DNA of 20,887 nt from Anaeroglomus sp964550565 (GTDB lineage Bacteria; Planctomycetota; Phycisphaerae; Sedimentisphaerales; Anaerohalosphaeraceae): assembly GCA_964550565.1 (NCBI GenBank), contig CAZKAI010000069.1, positions 1 through 20,887 of the forward strand, given 5' to 3'. Each line of letters opens with the position of its first letter. Within the stretch, counting starts at the first letter, position 1. The translations under genes and the position numbers were made by a program. This document shows positions 8,155 to 15,998 of this stretch, in pieces. The notes beneath the pieces were generated by a model. That model worked only from the letters and a program-made list of their open reading frames with translations. It did no database searches and had not been told where the DNA came from.

Positions 8155-9903
8155 TTACCGACGCTGCCACTTGCCGGATTCTTCTTTTTCCAGATTGCCC
8201 AGCATGATACGTTCGATCTGATCGACCTGGTCAGGCTGAGTTTCTTTGATGATGCGTTCTCTGAGACGGGTGGCATCGAGGTAATTGCGGTCGGCATCCC
8301 AGTACTTATAGCCATCCAGCTCGGCCAGTGCGGCTTCTTTGTTGCCTTCGTTGTACAGCTTGACAGCTTTGGCATACCGCATTTCATCCAGCCGTGCCCG
8401 ACTCATCCAACTGAGATTCTGACGAGCCTGATAGGTCAGGCGTTCCACATCTTCCATACGGGTGGCGCCATCGGCCTGCTCGGGCTCCATGATGATATGG
8501 GGCGTCAGAAGGACGATCAGCTCGGTCCGGATGGATTCATCGTTGATACTCTTGAACAGAAGGCCAAGGATGGGGATATCGCCCAGCAGAGGCACCTGAC
8601 TGGTGGCCCGGCTGGTTTTTTCCTGAAACAGACCACCCAGTACAATGGTCTTGCCGTCACGGACCATGACATTGCTTTTGACTTCAGTTGTGGCCTTATT
8701 GGGAAGACCGCCCACCACCACACCGGTACTCTGCTCGGGGCGGAGTTCCATGCGGATCAGGCCGTCGTTGCCGATGAAGGGGCGGAACTCCAGGATGGTA
8801 CCGCTTTTCAGGAAGTCCACCTGCTGTGTCTGGTTGCCGCCATCGGACAGCGTCGTCAGAGTCAGATAGCCGTCTTCGCGACCAATAATCAGGCTGCCGG
8901 CCTGTTTGTTCAGGGCCATAATCTTGGGATTGGCCAGGACTGTGGTATCGGTCACTTCTTCAAGCGCGCGGATAAACACGCGAACATGGTCATTCAGAAT
9001 GCCCACATTGAGACCGCTGCTGGCAGGAGCCCCATTAAACCCGGGGACAACCGCGCCAGCCATACCGCGCTGGGATATGCCTTCATCGCCGATGGTGGAT
9101 ACCAGACCATCCAGGGTATCGAAATCAATACCAAACTGGGTGTTTTCCGTCAGGGTGGCTTCCAGAATGGTGACTTCAATGAGAATCTGAGGAGGAGCCA
9201 CGTCCACTTTTTCAATCATTTCACGAATGGCCTTGATGTTTTCAGGATAGTCCGAAACCACCAGCATGTCACGGATGGCAAGGCTGTTGCCGCCATCGCC
9301 GGCCTTGGTATCTTTGCCCGCAGCGGTGGTGATGCCAATCTGCCCCATTTCACTGAGCAGGGGTTTGGCCAGCTTGCCGGCTTCGTCGGAATTGATATAA
9401 TACAGAGTAATGGTATCCCGATCCAGACGGGTCTTGTCGGCCTTGAATTCTTCCATCGTATAAACACGAATGAAGTTGCCTTTGACATCGTACTTATGCG
9501 TGCCCAGAATGGCCTCGAGGGCTTCTTCAAAGGTCACATCATACAGCGTGCCGACGGTGACATTGCCGGTCACTTTGGCGGAGGGGACGATATTCTTCTG
9601 ATACATCTGCGCCAGCATTTTCAGCGCATCGGCGATAGGCATATCCTTTTTGAACGCTATCGTCTGGAGAGACTGCGCCGAAGGGGCGGGGGCAACCACT
9701 TCCGGCTGCACGGGGGCAGCAGGCTGTTCGACTGCGGCCGGTTGTTCGGCGGCTGCGGGCTGTTCGGCAGCAACGGGCTGGGCTTCGAACACCACCGCCG
9801 GCTGCTCTTCGGCGAATACCATCGCCGTCAGCAGCGTCAGTGCGATCAATCCGATCGCGGTTAACCATCGATTCCTTGTTTTGTCGTTTGTTTCACGACG
9901 CAT
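8155..9903 (-). CDS. PilQ/GspD-family secretin with C-terminal extension
   Basis: Outer-membrane multimeric gate of the machine. The 582-residue precursor starts with a signal peptide likely cut near residue 31 (VFA before EEQ). A low-complexity Ala/Pro/Glu linker follows, with the six-residue unit (A/V)EQPAA repeated about three times at 46-63. A short STN/N0-like domain lies at about 79-148, an N1-type domain at about 165-233 and the secretin beta-domain at about 235-475, with the family signature VPLLGDIPILG at 437-447. AMIN domains found in many PilQ proteins are absent. About 105 residues continue past the secretin domain (475-582), helical and charged, with a TPR-like segment near 505-532. 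The ATG has AAGGTG upstream. It lies 17 bp after the pilP-like gene in a pilMNOPQ order, which argues for a PilQ-type role. Confidence 0.93.
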   Translation of the reverse strand: MRRETNDKTRNRWLTAIGLIALTLLTAMVFAEEQPAVVFEAQPVAAEQPAAAEQPAAVEQPAAPVQPEVVAPAPSAQSLQTIAFKKDMPIADALKMLAQMYQKNIVPSAKVTGNVTVGTLYDVTFEEALEAILGTHKYDVKGNFIRVYTMEEFKADKTRLDRDTITLYYINSDEAGKLAKPLLSEMGQIGITTAAGKDTKAGDGGNSLAIRDMLVVSDYPENIKAIREMIEKVDVAPPQILIEVTILEATLTENTQFGIDFDTLDGLVSTIGDEGISQRGMAGAVVPGFNGAPASSGLNVGILNDHVRVFIRALEEVTDTTVLANPKIMALNKQAGSLIIGREDGYLTLTTLSDGGNQTQQVDFLKSGTILEFRPFIGNDGLIRMELRPEQSTGVVVGGLPNKATTEVKSNVMVRDGKTIVLGGLFQEKTSRATSQVPLLGDIPILGLLFKSINDESIRTELIVLLTPHIIMEPEQADGATRMEDVERLTYQARQNLSWMSRARLDEMRYAKAVKLYNEGNKEAALAELDGYKYWDADRNYLDATRLRERIIKETQPDQVDQIERIMLGNLEKEESGKWQRR

Positions 9904-9920
9904 AAGACACCTTTCCTTTC

Positions 9921-10541
9921 TTACTGACCCGACTCAACCTCGGGCATTTTTAGTTCCACAACATAATCCTGCCAGGCTAAACGAACCTGGTTTGCTTCAA
10001 TTGCGATCACGGTCGCCAGAACGACTTCGTTTTGAATCTTTGCACGAAGCTCGGAGCCTTCCGATACGACGGCGCCGTTAATGCAGGCTTTTTCGGGGGC
10101 GGCCTGCGTATTTTTTATGATGGCTTCCAGAGTGAAGGCCTGTGCGAAGGCTTCCTGAGATAAACGGGGTTTTGTCTGCCCTGCGTCGGGCTGACTGGTT
10201 TCGGGCGTGCCGGCATCAGTCTGCGAGGAGGTCCATTGAAACGCCGTCCATCGATCGGTTTTGAAGTAATCCGATGCAATGGTATCGTGTCGGCCGGGGA
10301 TACGGCTCAGGACGACAGGCTGAATCTGCAGTTTTGCCTTGACGACTTCGTCCTGGGTCTGGGCAGCCGATGCCGAAGCGGCCTGGGCTGAGGCGGGGCC
10401 TTTGCGGAGCAGCGCCCTGCCCCACAGGACCGCCATCACCAGGACCAGCACCACGGCGGCGATGGTTTTGGGTTCCACGCTCTGCATTGAGCCGGCCAGG
10501 CCGACTGGATTCGATTTTTTATTAGATGGTTTCATTGCCAT
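9921..10541 (-). CDS. PilP/GspC-like alignment-complex protein
   Basis: 206-residue inner-membrane protein. A cytoplasmic tail is followed by one membrane helix at about 27-45, an Ala/Gln-rich linker and a periplasmic region. The last 70 residues contain a compact beta pattern (from FTLEAIIK to VVELKMP) with a GSELRAKIQ-type turn, resembling the homology region shared by PilP and GspC that contacts the secretin N0 domain. Overall similarity is weak, so the call rests on shape and position: it sits exactly where pilP is expected, between pilO (11 bp upstream) and the secretin (17 bp downstream). No Shine-Dalgarno is evident. The start could be either of two near-adjacent ATGs (10541 or 10535). 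The protein has no lipobox, unlike classical PilP lipoproteins. Confidence 0.75.
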   Translation of the reverse strand: MAMKPSNKKSNPVGLAGSMQSVEPKTIAAVVLVLVMAVLWGRALLRKGPASAQAASASAAQTQDEVVKAKLQIQPVVLSRIPGRHDTIASDYFKTDRWTAFQWTSSQTDAGTPETSQPDAGQTKPRLSQEAFAQAFTLEAIIKNTQAAPEKACINGAVVSEGSELRAKIQNEVVLATVIAIEANQVRLAWQDYVVELKMPEVESGQ

Positions 10542-10552
10542 TGTAAAATATG

Positions 10553-11113
10553 CTAAATAATTGAGCCTGCTGCGGTTTCATTTTGCGTCCGATAAAACAC
10601 CTGGGCTTTGGCCGTCATAGTCAACTGGCCGGAATACTCTTTATCATTGGCCAGATCCATCTGCTCAATCCGTACCAGGCGGTCCATTTTTTCCAGCGCG
10701 CTGACAAAGTCGAAAATGTCTTTGAGCGAGCCGTTGCACTGGATATCCAGTGCCACACTGTGAATGATGCCGTTTTGGGTTTCGGTGCCGGGCTTGACCT
10801 GCTGGTCGCGCAGGTTATGGCGCGTCATGAGTTCGGCAATCTGCTGCCAGAGCGCGGCAAACTGGCGGTTGTCCGGCACACACTGGTCAAACCGCTGAGC
10901 CAGCGGCTCCAACTGGTCGGTCTTTTGCTGGAGGGTCTCAAGCTGAGCGGAGCACTGCTGGACCTGTTCCATGGTCATTGCCTGGCGTCGAAGAGTCTGG
11001 GTAATGACGTGTTTCTGCCAGGCAATGGGGATATAGCCGAAGACCGCCACCCCGGCACAGACCAGGGCGCCGACCACCAGAATCCAGACTTGTTTTTTCT
11101 CAAATAACGGCAT
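10553..11113 (-). CDS. pilO: PilO-like alignment-complex protein
   Basis: 186-residue bitopic inner-membrane protein: short cytoplasmic start (MPLFEKK), one membrane helix at about 9-27, a periplasmic coiled coil (about 35-75) and a C-terminal ferredoxin-like fold. This is the PilO/GspM arrangement. PilO pairs with PilN to link the cytoplasmic PilM ring to PilP and the secretin. An upstream GTG at 11128 also keeps the frame open and overlaps the pilN stop by one base, but the ATG at 11113 is preferred because GGAG lies 9 nt before it and the resulting N-terminus matches the family. Sequence conservation in this family is low, so gene order carries much of the weight. Confidence 0.85.
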   Translation of the reverse strand: MPLFEKKQVWILVVGALVCAGVAVFGYIPIAWQKHVITQTLRRQAMTMEQVQQCSAQLETLQQKTDQLEPLAQRFDQCVPDNRQFAALWQQIAELMTRHNLRDQQVKPGTETQNGIIHSVALDIQCNGSLKDIFDFVSALEKMDRLVRIEQMDLANDKEYSGQLTMTAKAQVFYRTQNETAAGSII

Positions 11114-11127
11114 TCTGCACGACTCCA

Positions 11128-11784
11128 CTACTTGACGATTTCATAATCGGCCAGCACACAGCGAATTTCAAACTCAGTGGCGGTGCACTCGCGTATTTTG
11201 GTATTTTTGGAATAGCCGGGAATGACCCGTCGAAAGTAATCCGACTCTTCCAGCGATGCAATCAGGCCGGCAACGACCGATCCATCCGCGGCAATACCCT
11301 GCAGAACCACTTCGGTCTGTGTGGGAATCGCCTGAGCGGGATTGGCTTTGGCATTCTCGTCGGCTCCGAGCCGGACCATGGGGCCTGCGGCGGCGGTATT
11401 TTTTTCCTTCGACTCAATGGGGACATTCTGGACACTCAGTTTGCTGAGCACTACATTGGGGCCGACGCAGGCCGACAATTCAGCCAGAACCGACGCAAAG
11501 GGCGTTCGGGGGCTGACGGAATGCAGCATGGAGGCTTTCTGATTGAGACTGTCCCAGCGGAGCTGAAGCTGGCGGAATCGCTGAATGGTTTGGATGCCGG
11601 TGGACAAATTATCCCGCATCGTCGTCAGTTCGGCCCTCGCCGTAGCCAGGCTGTGTCCTGCGACAAAACATCCCAGTGCGATGACAACCACCATGGCACT
11701 GAAGATCAGATATTGTCTGTGGTACCACAGCTTGCGCTTGCGGCCGGCACGATACCACTGGGGAATAAAATCAATTTCGGTCAT
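11128..11784 (-). CDS. pilN: PilN-like alignment-complex protein
   Basis: 218 residues. The short N-terminus EIDFIPQWY corresponds to the conserved cytoplasmic IN-L-P type segment by which PilN docks on PilM. A membrane helix follows at about 25-47, then a helical region (50-90) and a periplasmic ferredoxin-like domain. A Lys/Ala/Asn-rich insert near 125-155 interrupts the latter. The ATG overlaps the pilM stop (ATGA), the usual tight coupling of these genes, and the stop nearly touches pilO. The assignment is well supported by order (pilM-N-O-P-secretin) and topology. Confidence 0.87.
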   Translation of the reverse strand: MTEIDFIPQWYRAGRKRKLWYHRQYLIFSAMVVVIALGCFVAGHSLATARAELTTMRDNLSTGIQTIQRFRQLQLRWDSLNQKASMLHSVSPRTPFASVLAELSACVGPNVVLSKLSVQNVPIESKEKNTAAAGPMVRLGADENAKANPAQAIPTQTEVVLQGIAADGSVVAGLIASLEESDYFRRVIPGYSKNTKIRECTATEFEIRCVLADYEIVK

Positions 11785-12683
11785 ACGGTTTCCTGAAAGA
11801 CCTCATCCTGTTGGGTTGTATTCTCGGGAACGTCCAGCCCGCGCATGGCCAGGCCGACGGCAACCGCCCATTCACACATCTGAGGATTGCTGCGGCGATC
11901 CAGTCCGACCTGCTTGAGATCGAATCCGCGGAGGGGTTCGGCAATGCGAATCTGCAGGCCAAGGTGGCGACGCAGCGCGTTCATGAGCGTGGTTTCATAC
12001 GCTTCGCCGCCGGCGAAGACCGCCTCGGCGGGCCGCTGGCCGCGGAATGTGACGGCATAATATTTGAAACACAGGGCAATTTCGCGGGACAGGGTTTCCA
12101 CCGCATTATTCATCGCATCGCTGACAGCGTGGGTGGTTTCCTGATCGACATCCGCCGATTCAGGATTCCGCAGCTTGGAGCGAAGCATCGCGGCTTCTTC
12201 GGGGCGAATCCCGAGCCTGCCGGCGACTTCTTCGGTCAGGTGTTCTCCGGCGATGGGAATTTGCTTAATAAACAGAATCTGATGGCCCCTGCCGATGATG
12301 ACCGTCGTGAAACGGCATCCGAGGTCCACCAGGACGCTGACCATATCCTTGTCTTCACGCCGGCGGAGGGACAACTGAAAACTGCGGAACAGGGCAAACG
12401 GCACGGTATCGAGCGTCACCGGCTCCAGGTTGGCTTCTTCCAGCATCGCCAGGTGGTCGGCCAGGGCATCGCGTTCGACACCGAAGAAGATGACTTCGTT
12501 TTTCATCTGCTCGCCCTGAAAGACGTTGCCGGCAACCATATAGCGTAATTCGTCCACATCGGGCCTGAGGCCGAAGCGGGCAGCGACTTCCGTCCGCATG
12601 AATTGTTCGATTTCGTCGGGATTGTCCGTATCCAGACGCAGGCTTTTGATTTTGATGACATCGCCCGGCAGGCAACTGATGAC
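11781..12683 (-). CDS. pilM: PilM-like actin-fold ATP-binding protein, 5' end missing
   Basis: Cytoplasmic actin-like protein that forms a ring with PilN under the platform. About 300 C-terminal residues are visible. The segment VLVDLGCRFTTVIIGRG is the second phosphate-binding loop, AVFAGGEAYETTL is the adenosine-binding motif, and the C-terminal WAVAVGLAMRGLD pattern matches the end of PilM. The reading frame runs open into the N run at 12683. Aligned from memory with Thermus PilM, about 75-80 N-terminal residues, including the first phosphate loop and the start codon, are lost. The stop overlaps the pilN start. The protein itself shows no frame disruption. Confidence 0.9.
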   Translation of the reverse strand, partial: VISCLPGDVIKIKSLRLDTDNPDEIEQFMRTEVAARFGLRPDVDELRYMVAGNVFQGEQMKNEVIFFGVERDALADHLAMLEEANLEPVTLDTVPFALFRSFQLSLRRREDKDMVSVLVDLGCRFTTVIIGRGHQILFIKQIPIAGEHLTEEVAGRLGIRPEEAAMLRSKLRNPESADVDQETTHAVSDAMNNAVETLSREIALCFKYYAVTFRGQRPAEAVFAGGEAYETTLMNALRRHLGLQIRIAEPLRGFDLKQVGLDRRSNPQMCEWAVAVGLAMRGLDVPENTTQQDEVFQETV

Positions 12684-12783
12684 NNNNNNNNNNNNNNNNN
12701 NNNNNNNNNNNNNNNNNNNNNNNNNNNNNNNNNNNNNNNNNNNNNNNNNNNNNNNNNNNNNNNNNNNNNNNNNNNNNNNNNNN
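12684..12783. other. Assembly gap (100 N) between pilM and the GspH-like gene
   Basis: Exactly 100 N, a common convention for unknown length. It must hide the first 75-80 codons of pilM (roughly 230 bp), so the real distance is probably larger than shown. The flanks share no obvious overlap. Confidence 0.95.
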
Positions 12784-12793
12784 ATTACCTTTA

Positions 12794-13330
12794 TCAAGGC
12801 TGATTGATGGTTACATATCCGGTCACAGGTTCGACATCGACATACAGGGTAAAGGCTCCACCCTGCAGGGTAATGCGGCCGCTGGTCAGAGCTGTGCCGG
12901 TACCCAGCCCCTTGAAAGGAGCGCCGAGGTAATTGAACGTGATGGCGTTATCGGCGTCGGCATCGAAGTTGGCCGAGTTGATATCGACCTGACTGAGGCG
13001 GGAGTTGTCGTCGAAGGTTACCACATAATTCTGGCCGCCCATCAGGGGATTGGCAATGACGGTATTATCCGAGGTTCTGCGGATTTCATAGGATTCCGTC
13101 GAGGGGCTGAAAACCACCGAATAATTCGTCTGACGGGTCACGGCCAGCCCGCGAGCATAATCAAGGTCAGCGGCGATGGTGTTGGCCGCGGAACGGACCT
13201 GCATATCGGCAGCCGAAGACAGCGTTGGAACCACAATCATGGCCGCTACCGAGAGAATCACGACGACCACCAGCAGCTCAATTAACGTAAATCCATTTTT
13301 TTCATGGCGTTGTAAGGTTTTGTTTTTCAT
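12794..13330 (-). CDS. GspH/FimT-like minor pseudopilin
   Basis: 178-residue prepilin-like protein. A short basic leader ends in NG, followed by FTLIELLVVVVILSVAAM, the canonical prepilin-peptidase site and hydrophobic helix; cleavage is expected after Gly13 and Glu is present at +5. The segment AANTIAADLDYARGLAVTRQ matches the early part of GspH/FimT proteins. The C-terminal half is beta-rich (VTFDDNSR, ITLQGGAFTLYVD), as in GspH. Such minor pseudopilins prime or cap the pseudopilus. The ATG has AGGTAAG upstream. The gene is separated from the PilX-like gene by a 566-bp spacer and from pilM by an assembly gap of unknown size, so whether it is cotranscribed with pilMNOP cannot be seen. Confidence 0.87.
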   Translation of the reverse strand: MKNKTLQRHEKNGFTLIELLVVVVILSVAAMIVVPTLSSAADMQVRSAANTIAADLDYARGLAVTRQTNYSVVFSPSTESYEIRRTSDNTVIANPLMGGQNYVVTFDDNSRLSQVDINSANFDADADNAITFNYLGAPFKGLGTGTALTSGRITLQGGAFTLYVDVEPVTGYVTINQP

Positions 13331-13896
13331 TATTCTTACCTGTTTCTTTCATTGCCGGATTCAACAGACATGCCCGCACACGCGATGTGTTTGCGTCGAT
13401 TCAGGCAAAAAATCAATTCTGTCTCATACGTGCCTGTTTTATGGGGCCTATCCGATGTCACATCTATCGAATCCTGAGGGTGTTTCGACATTTGGTTTGC
13501 CCGGCTTAACCGGGTCTGTACGAAAACTGGATTAATGAGAAAATCGTTCGGCCGGTCGGAAACCGGCCGGGAAAAGTGCATAACGTGATATACAGATATG
13601 GATTATGTAAATTCCGGCAGGATTAAAAGCTGTTGAAAGTAAGGACACGCTTGACCCGGTGTGAGTAAGCATTCTGGATCGCTTCTCAATCGATGCAATC
13701 AGCACTGAAAACAAGGCTGGAGTCAGCAAAATGGCACAAGGCGAGCAGAAATCTCTAAAAACAGCACAAAGGAATGGATAGACTGTGTCTTGAACCGGAC
13801 GGGCCGGACAAGACGCAAAACCATTCCCTTTACTGGGCAGAAATACCATCACTGCCCCCCTTTGCTGCTTGATTACATGAGTTGCGTTATCGGACG
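13331..13896. other. 566-bp spacer without a convincing gene
   Basis: Separates the PilX-like gene from the GspH-like gene. Two minus-strand frames stay open (13336-13581 and 13532-13852), but they lack good ribosome-binding sites, resemble no protein I know and have irregular composition, so I do not call them. The stretch holds several GC-rich hairpins: 13787-13814 (GTCTTG/CAAGAC plus CCGG/CCGG), 13549-13569 and 13500-13514. It probably carries the promoter and leader of the GspH gene; no clear promoter boxes are recognised. Confidence 0.5.
13543..13569 (-). terminator. GC-rich hairpin, weak terminator candidate
   Basis: Perfect 8-bp stem CGGCCGGT/ACCGGCCG with a five-base loop. On the minus strand it is followed, a few bases later, by ATTTTCTC rather than an immediate T-run. 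It could end transcripts of the pseudopilin genes upstream or be a processing or repeat hairpin. The T-tract is poor, so confidence is low. Confidence 0.3.
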
Positions 13897-14373
13897 TTAT
13901 TGCCGATTGATTGAATTAAAGGTTGTTTTGCCGTCGGCGATGAGATAAACCACTTTGGCCGACAGATAACTTCTCGCTTTCTTTTCGGTTCCAATCTGAT
14001 AATACGCCTCACAGGTCACCGGATACGTGCGCTTGGTAGCCGTCACCGTAGGCGTCTGGATATTCAGCTCATAATGGAAGTTGCTGCTCAAATCGGGTGA
14101 AGCACTCACGATAGGCCACACGGTGTTGGGATCGGGCGTATTGGGATCGCCCTGAATCAGTGCCCTGGCATGCTCAAGACCCGACCATGCCAGATAATCG
14201 GACTGGTTGCGCAGCTCGAGATTCCGGCCGGAGGTCAGTGCCATATCCGAACGATAGAGATACCCCATCGACACGGTTGTGACGGCTATCACAATAAACA
14301 GGGTGGACAGCAGAACTGAGCCATTTTGCCTGTGATTATATCGTTTTTTAATCTTGCCATGCTGAACTGCCAT
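13897..14373 (-). CDS. PilX/GspK-like minor pseudopilin
   Basis: 158 residues from the chosen start. A basic leader ends in QNG, then SVLLSTLFIVIAVTTVSMGYLY. This is the class of prepilin that lacks Glu at +5, as GspK and PilX do. The following helix NQSDYLAWSGLEHARALIQ is typical of that family. It is much shorter than GspK (about 320) and closer to PilX. It would sit at the tip of the pseudopilus with the GspI/J/H-like proteins. Two ATGs are possible (14388 and 14373). The second is preferred because GGGGG lies about 9 nt before it, while the first is preceded by AT-rich repeats without a Shine-Dalgarno. The first start would add only five residues. Confidence 0.72.
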   Translation of the reverse strand: MAVQHGKIKKRYNHRQNGSVLLSTLFIVIAVTTVSMGYLYRSDMALTSGRNLELRNQSDYLAWSGLEHARALIQGDPNTPDPNTVWPIVSASPDLSSNFHYELNIQTPTVTATKRTYPVTCEAYYQIGTEKKARSYLSAKVVYLIADGKTTFNSINRQ

Positions 14374-14396
14374 GACTAATACCCCCATAGTGAAAA

Positions 14397-14445
14397 AATT
14401 CTAAATAATAAATTCTAAAATTTGAATTCTAAATCTTAGAACAAA
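14397..14445. repeat. Array of seven 7-bp tandem repeats (AATTCTA type)
   Basis: Seven consecutive, diverged 7-bp units; three are exactly AATTCTA and the others match at several positions. The array lies immediately upstream of the PilX-like gene. No facing partner array is seen on either side, unlike the two paired arrays further upstream. The rest of the spacer, up to 14592, shows nothing I recognise. Confidence 0.7.
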
Positions 14446-14592
14446 TTCCAGCACAAACATTCATAGTCTCAAACTGAAGCTGGAAGCTTCTGCTGCGCTG
14501 CTTTGTCAACCCCCATAAGCATTGTTATAAACGATTCATTTGGATACGCCTTCGGCGAAGCTAGAATTCAGCAAGCACGGAGGCTTACTCTA

Positions 14593-15096
14593 CTAATTGG
14601 TTTTTCCCCGCAGCGTGCTGCTGATCGAATAGGTTTGTGTCACGCCGTTTTCCACCATATTAAATTGTACGGTAATATGCTTGACCAGGGCTTTATCTGC
14701 ATTGTCCAGATAGAACTGAACATTAGAGCTTTGTTTATAGTTTTCCTGAAATCCGGTACCGCTGATAATGACCCAGTCGCGGGTGGCACTGGTCCGGACA
14801 TACACATATTCTGTCGCAATATCGGGCAGGCCGTTGTTATTTTTATCCAGCCACAGCGTCAGGCCCTGACTGTCAATGCCAGCGACCCGGTTGGCCCGCA
14901 TAATCAAATCCGTCAAACGCGTCTGGAGCTGGAGCAGATAGGCGCCGTTGCGCGAGACCTGGTCATTGGCGGTCTTGCCGGCACTTAAGGCCCCTGCCAT
15001 CGCGGCCGCCGCGGTCAGAATAATGGAGGCGACCATCAGCGCCACCAGCAGCTCGGCCATCGTAAAACCACGCATTTGTTTTCGTTTGACATTCAT
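14593..15096 (-). CDS. GspJ/PilW-like minor pseudopilin
   Basis: 167 residues from the chosen start. The leader MNVKRKQMRG is followed by FTMAELLVALMVASIILTAAAA, a standard prepilin cleavage site with Glu at +5. The remaining sequence is beta-rich with the GspJ/PilW pattern of a long helix (QLQTRLTDLIMRA) followed by strands. A loop reading DKNNNGLPDIATE has Asp/Asn spacing like a calcium-binding loop. The frame extends to an ATG at 15141 that would overlap the GspI-like gene by 23 bp. I favour the ATG at 15096 because it gives a normal short leader, but no Shine-Dalgarno is evident for either. Confidence 0.8.
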   Translation of the reverse strand: MNVKRKQMRGFTMAELLVALMVASIILTAAAAMAGALSAGKTANDQVSRNGAYLLQLQTRLTDLIMRANRVAGIDSQGLTLWLDKNNNGLPDIATEYVYVRTSATRDWVIISGTGFQENYKQSSNVQFYLDNADKALVKHITVQFNMVENGVTQTYSISSTLRGKTN

Positions 15097-15118
15097 ATTG
15101 ATAAACACTGTTTTCACT

Positions 15119-15559
15119 TTAGTGTTTGTATTTATCCCCAATCAGCGTTCCCATATGAGCTGCGGGGGTACCGTGATAAGCCACATCCACAGTCATCCAG
15201 ATCAGCTTGACCCCAGCCACCGTGGCGTATTCACTGGACACCGTCCGACTCAGGCCCGCATAGGCGTTTCCGGTGATGGGGCTGCCGGTGCTGTCGGTCA
15301 GCGTGCCGGCGGATTCGGTGACGGTTTTGCCGACATAAACACTTTCCAGCACGGCAAAATCCAGCGAGGTCAGATGCTCGATTTTATCGGCGGCCAGACG
15401 CGAGGCGATAATCCGGCGCTGGGCTTCGGTCTGGACGGATGACGCAGCCGCAAACGAGACCAGTATCCCCGAGGCGGCAACGGCAAGAATCACCATTGCC
15501 ATCATCACTTCAATCAGAGTAAATCCCTTACTCGCACGGGCTGGTTTATGTTTTTTCAC
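15119..15559 (-). CDS. GspI/PilV-like minor pseudopilin
   Basis: 146 residues. A basic leader ends in SKG, then FTLIEVMMAMVILAVAASGILVSF, a canonical class III signal with Glu at +5. The segment AQRRIIASRLAADKIEHL resembles GspI/PilV after the hydrophobic helix. The start is a GTG; no ATG lies upstream in a sensible position, and the leader length with GTG is normal. It is followed closely by the GspJ-like gene (22 bp from its preferred start). Upstream lies a spacer with paired 7-bp arrays, and the previous gene has its own terminator, so this gene probably begins a new transcript. Confidence 0.82.
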   Translation of the reverse strand: MKKHKPARASKGFTLIEVMMAMVILAVAASGILVSFAAASSVQTEAQRRIIASRLAADKIEHLTSLDFAVLESVYVGKTVTESAGTLTDSTGSPITGNAYAGLSRTVSSEYATVAGVKLIWMTVDVAYHGTPAAHMGTLIGDKYKH

Positions 15560-15585
15560 AGCGATTACTCATTGCTTATCAATTC

Positions 15586-15759
15586 AAAGATTAAAAATTA
15601 AAAAGCAAAATGACAAATTAAAATGCAAAAAGTGTGTTTTCTACCCACTAAACAGTAAACGACAACTTCAACCTGCAGAATCGATTGGCCAGCACATACG
15701 TCTGGTTATGTCTTTTAAATTTTTACATTGTCATTTTGATTTTTACCTTTTTATTTTTC
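15586..15759. repeat. Inverted pair of 7-bp tandem arrays (element A)
   Basis: Left arm 15586-15634: seven 7-bp units, A-rich on the plus strand (consensus near AAAAATT, one unit AAAATGA). Core 15635-15710: 76 bp of ordinary composition. Right arm 15711-15759: seven units, T-rich on the plus strand. The reverse complement of the right arm aligns without gaps to the left arm at about 36 of 49 positions and includes the identical stretch CAAAATGACAA. The element lies in the spacer upstream of the GspI-like gene. The core has no open frame of note. Confidence 0.8.
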
Positions 15760-15798
15760 ACATAAAACGACTGGATTTTATCCCATTCTGCAACAGAG

Positions 15799-15829
15799 AA
15801 TAAAAACAGGCGGCCCCCCCGGACCGCCC
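15799..15829 (-). terminator. Duplicate copy of a terminator, probably an assembly artefact
   Basis: Same hairpin and T-run as at 15954-15984. It lies inside the 55-bp stretch (15797-15851) that is repeated exactly at 15952-16006 on the other side of the N run. In the real genome there is probably one copy. Confidence 0.6.
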
Positions 15830-15851
15830 GACGATTTATATCTTCAATAGA

Positions 15852-15951
15852 NNNNNNNNNNNNNNNNNNNNNNNNNNNNNNNNNNNNNNNNNNNNNNNNN
15901 NNNNNNNNNNNNNNNNNNNNNNNNNNNNNNNNNNNNNNNNNNNNNNNNNNN
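15852..15951. other. Assembly gap (100 N), probably spurious
   Basis: Exactly 100 N between two identical 55-bp contig ends. If the ends are the same locus, nothing is missing and the real spacer between the two neighbouring genes is about 284 bp. Confidence 0.9.
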
Positions 15952-15953
15952 AG

Positions 15954-15984
15954 AATAAAAACAGGCGGCCCCCCCGGACCGCCC
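15954..15984 (-). terminator. Rho-independent terminator after the second pseudopilin
   Basis: On the minus strand, starting 15 bp after the stop codon: GGCGGTCC pairs with GGCCGCC (one bulged T) around a five-G loop, followed at once by TGTTTTTATT. Stem, short loop and T-run are all present, so intrinsic termination is likely. Confidence 0.85.
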
Positions 15985-15998
15985 GACGATTTATATCT

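Noticed and set aside
8497..9864. Plus-strand open frame of 455 codons opposite the secretin
   Set aside because: Antisense shadow of a clear secretin gene, with no domain and low-complexity composition.
13400..13510. Words GGGCAAACC and GACGCAAA on the minus strand, reminiscent of a c-di-GMP-I (GEMM) riboswitch
   Set aside because: They are about 100 nt apart instead of close together, and the flanking stems and tetraloop receptor are missing.
13732..13747. TGGCAC-N-GC spacing resembling a sigma-54 promoter (GG-N10-GC)
   Set aside because: It points along the plus strand, where no gene follows, and the -12 box lacks the TTGC consensus.
13532..13852. 106-codon minus-strand frame in the large spacer
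   Set aside because: No ribosome-binding site, no resemblance to any family, and codon use unlike the neighbours. It overlaps another open frame of equally poor quality.
15635..15710. Core of element A considered as a tRNA or small RNA gene
   Set aside because: The length fits a tRNA, but there is no acceptor stem and no TTCGA-type T-loop in the right place.
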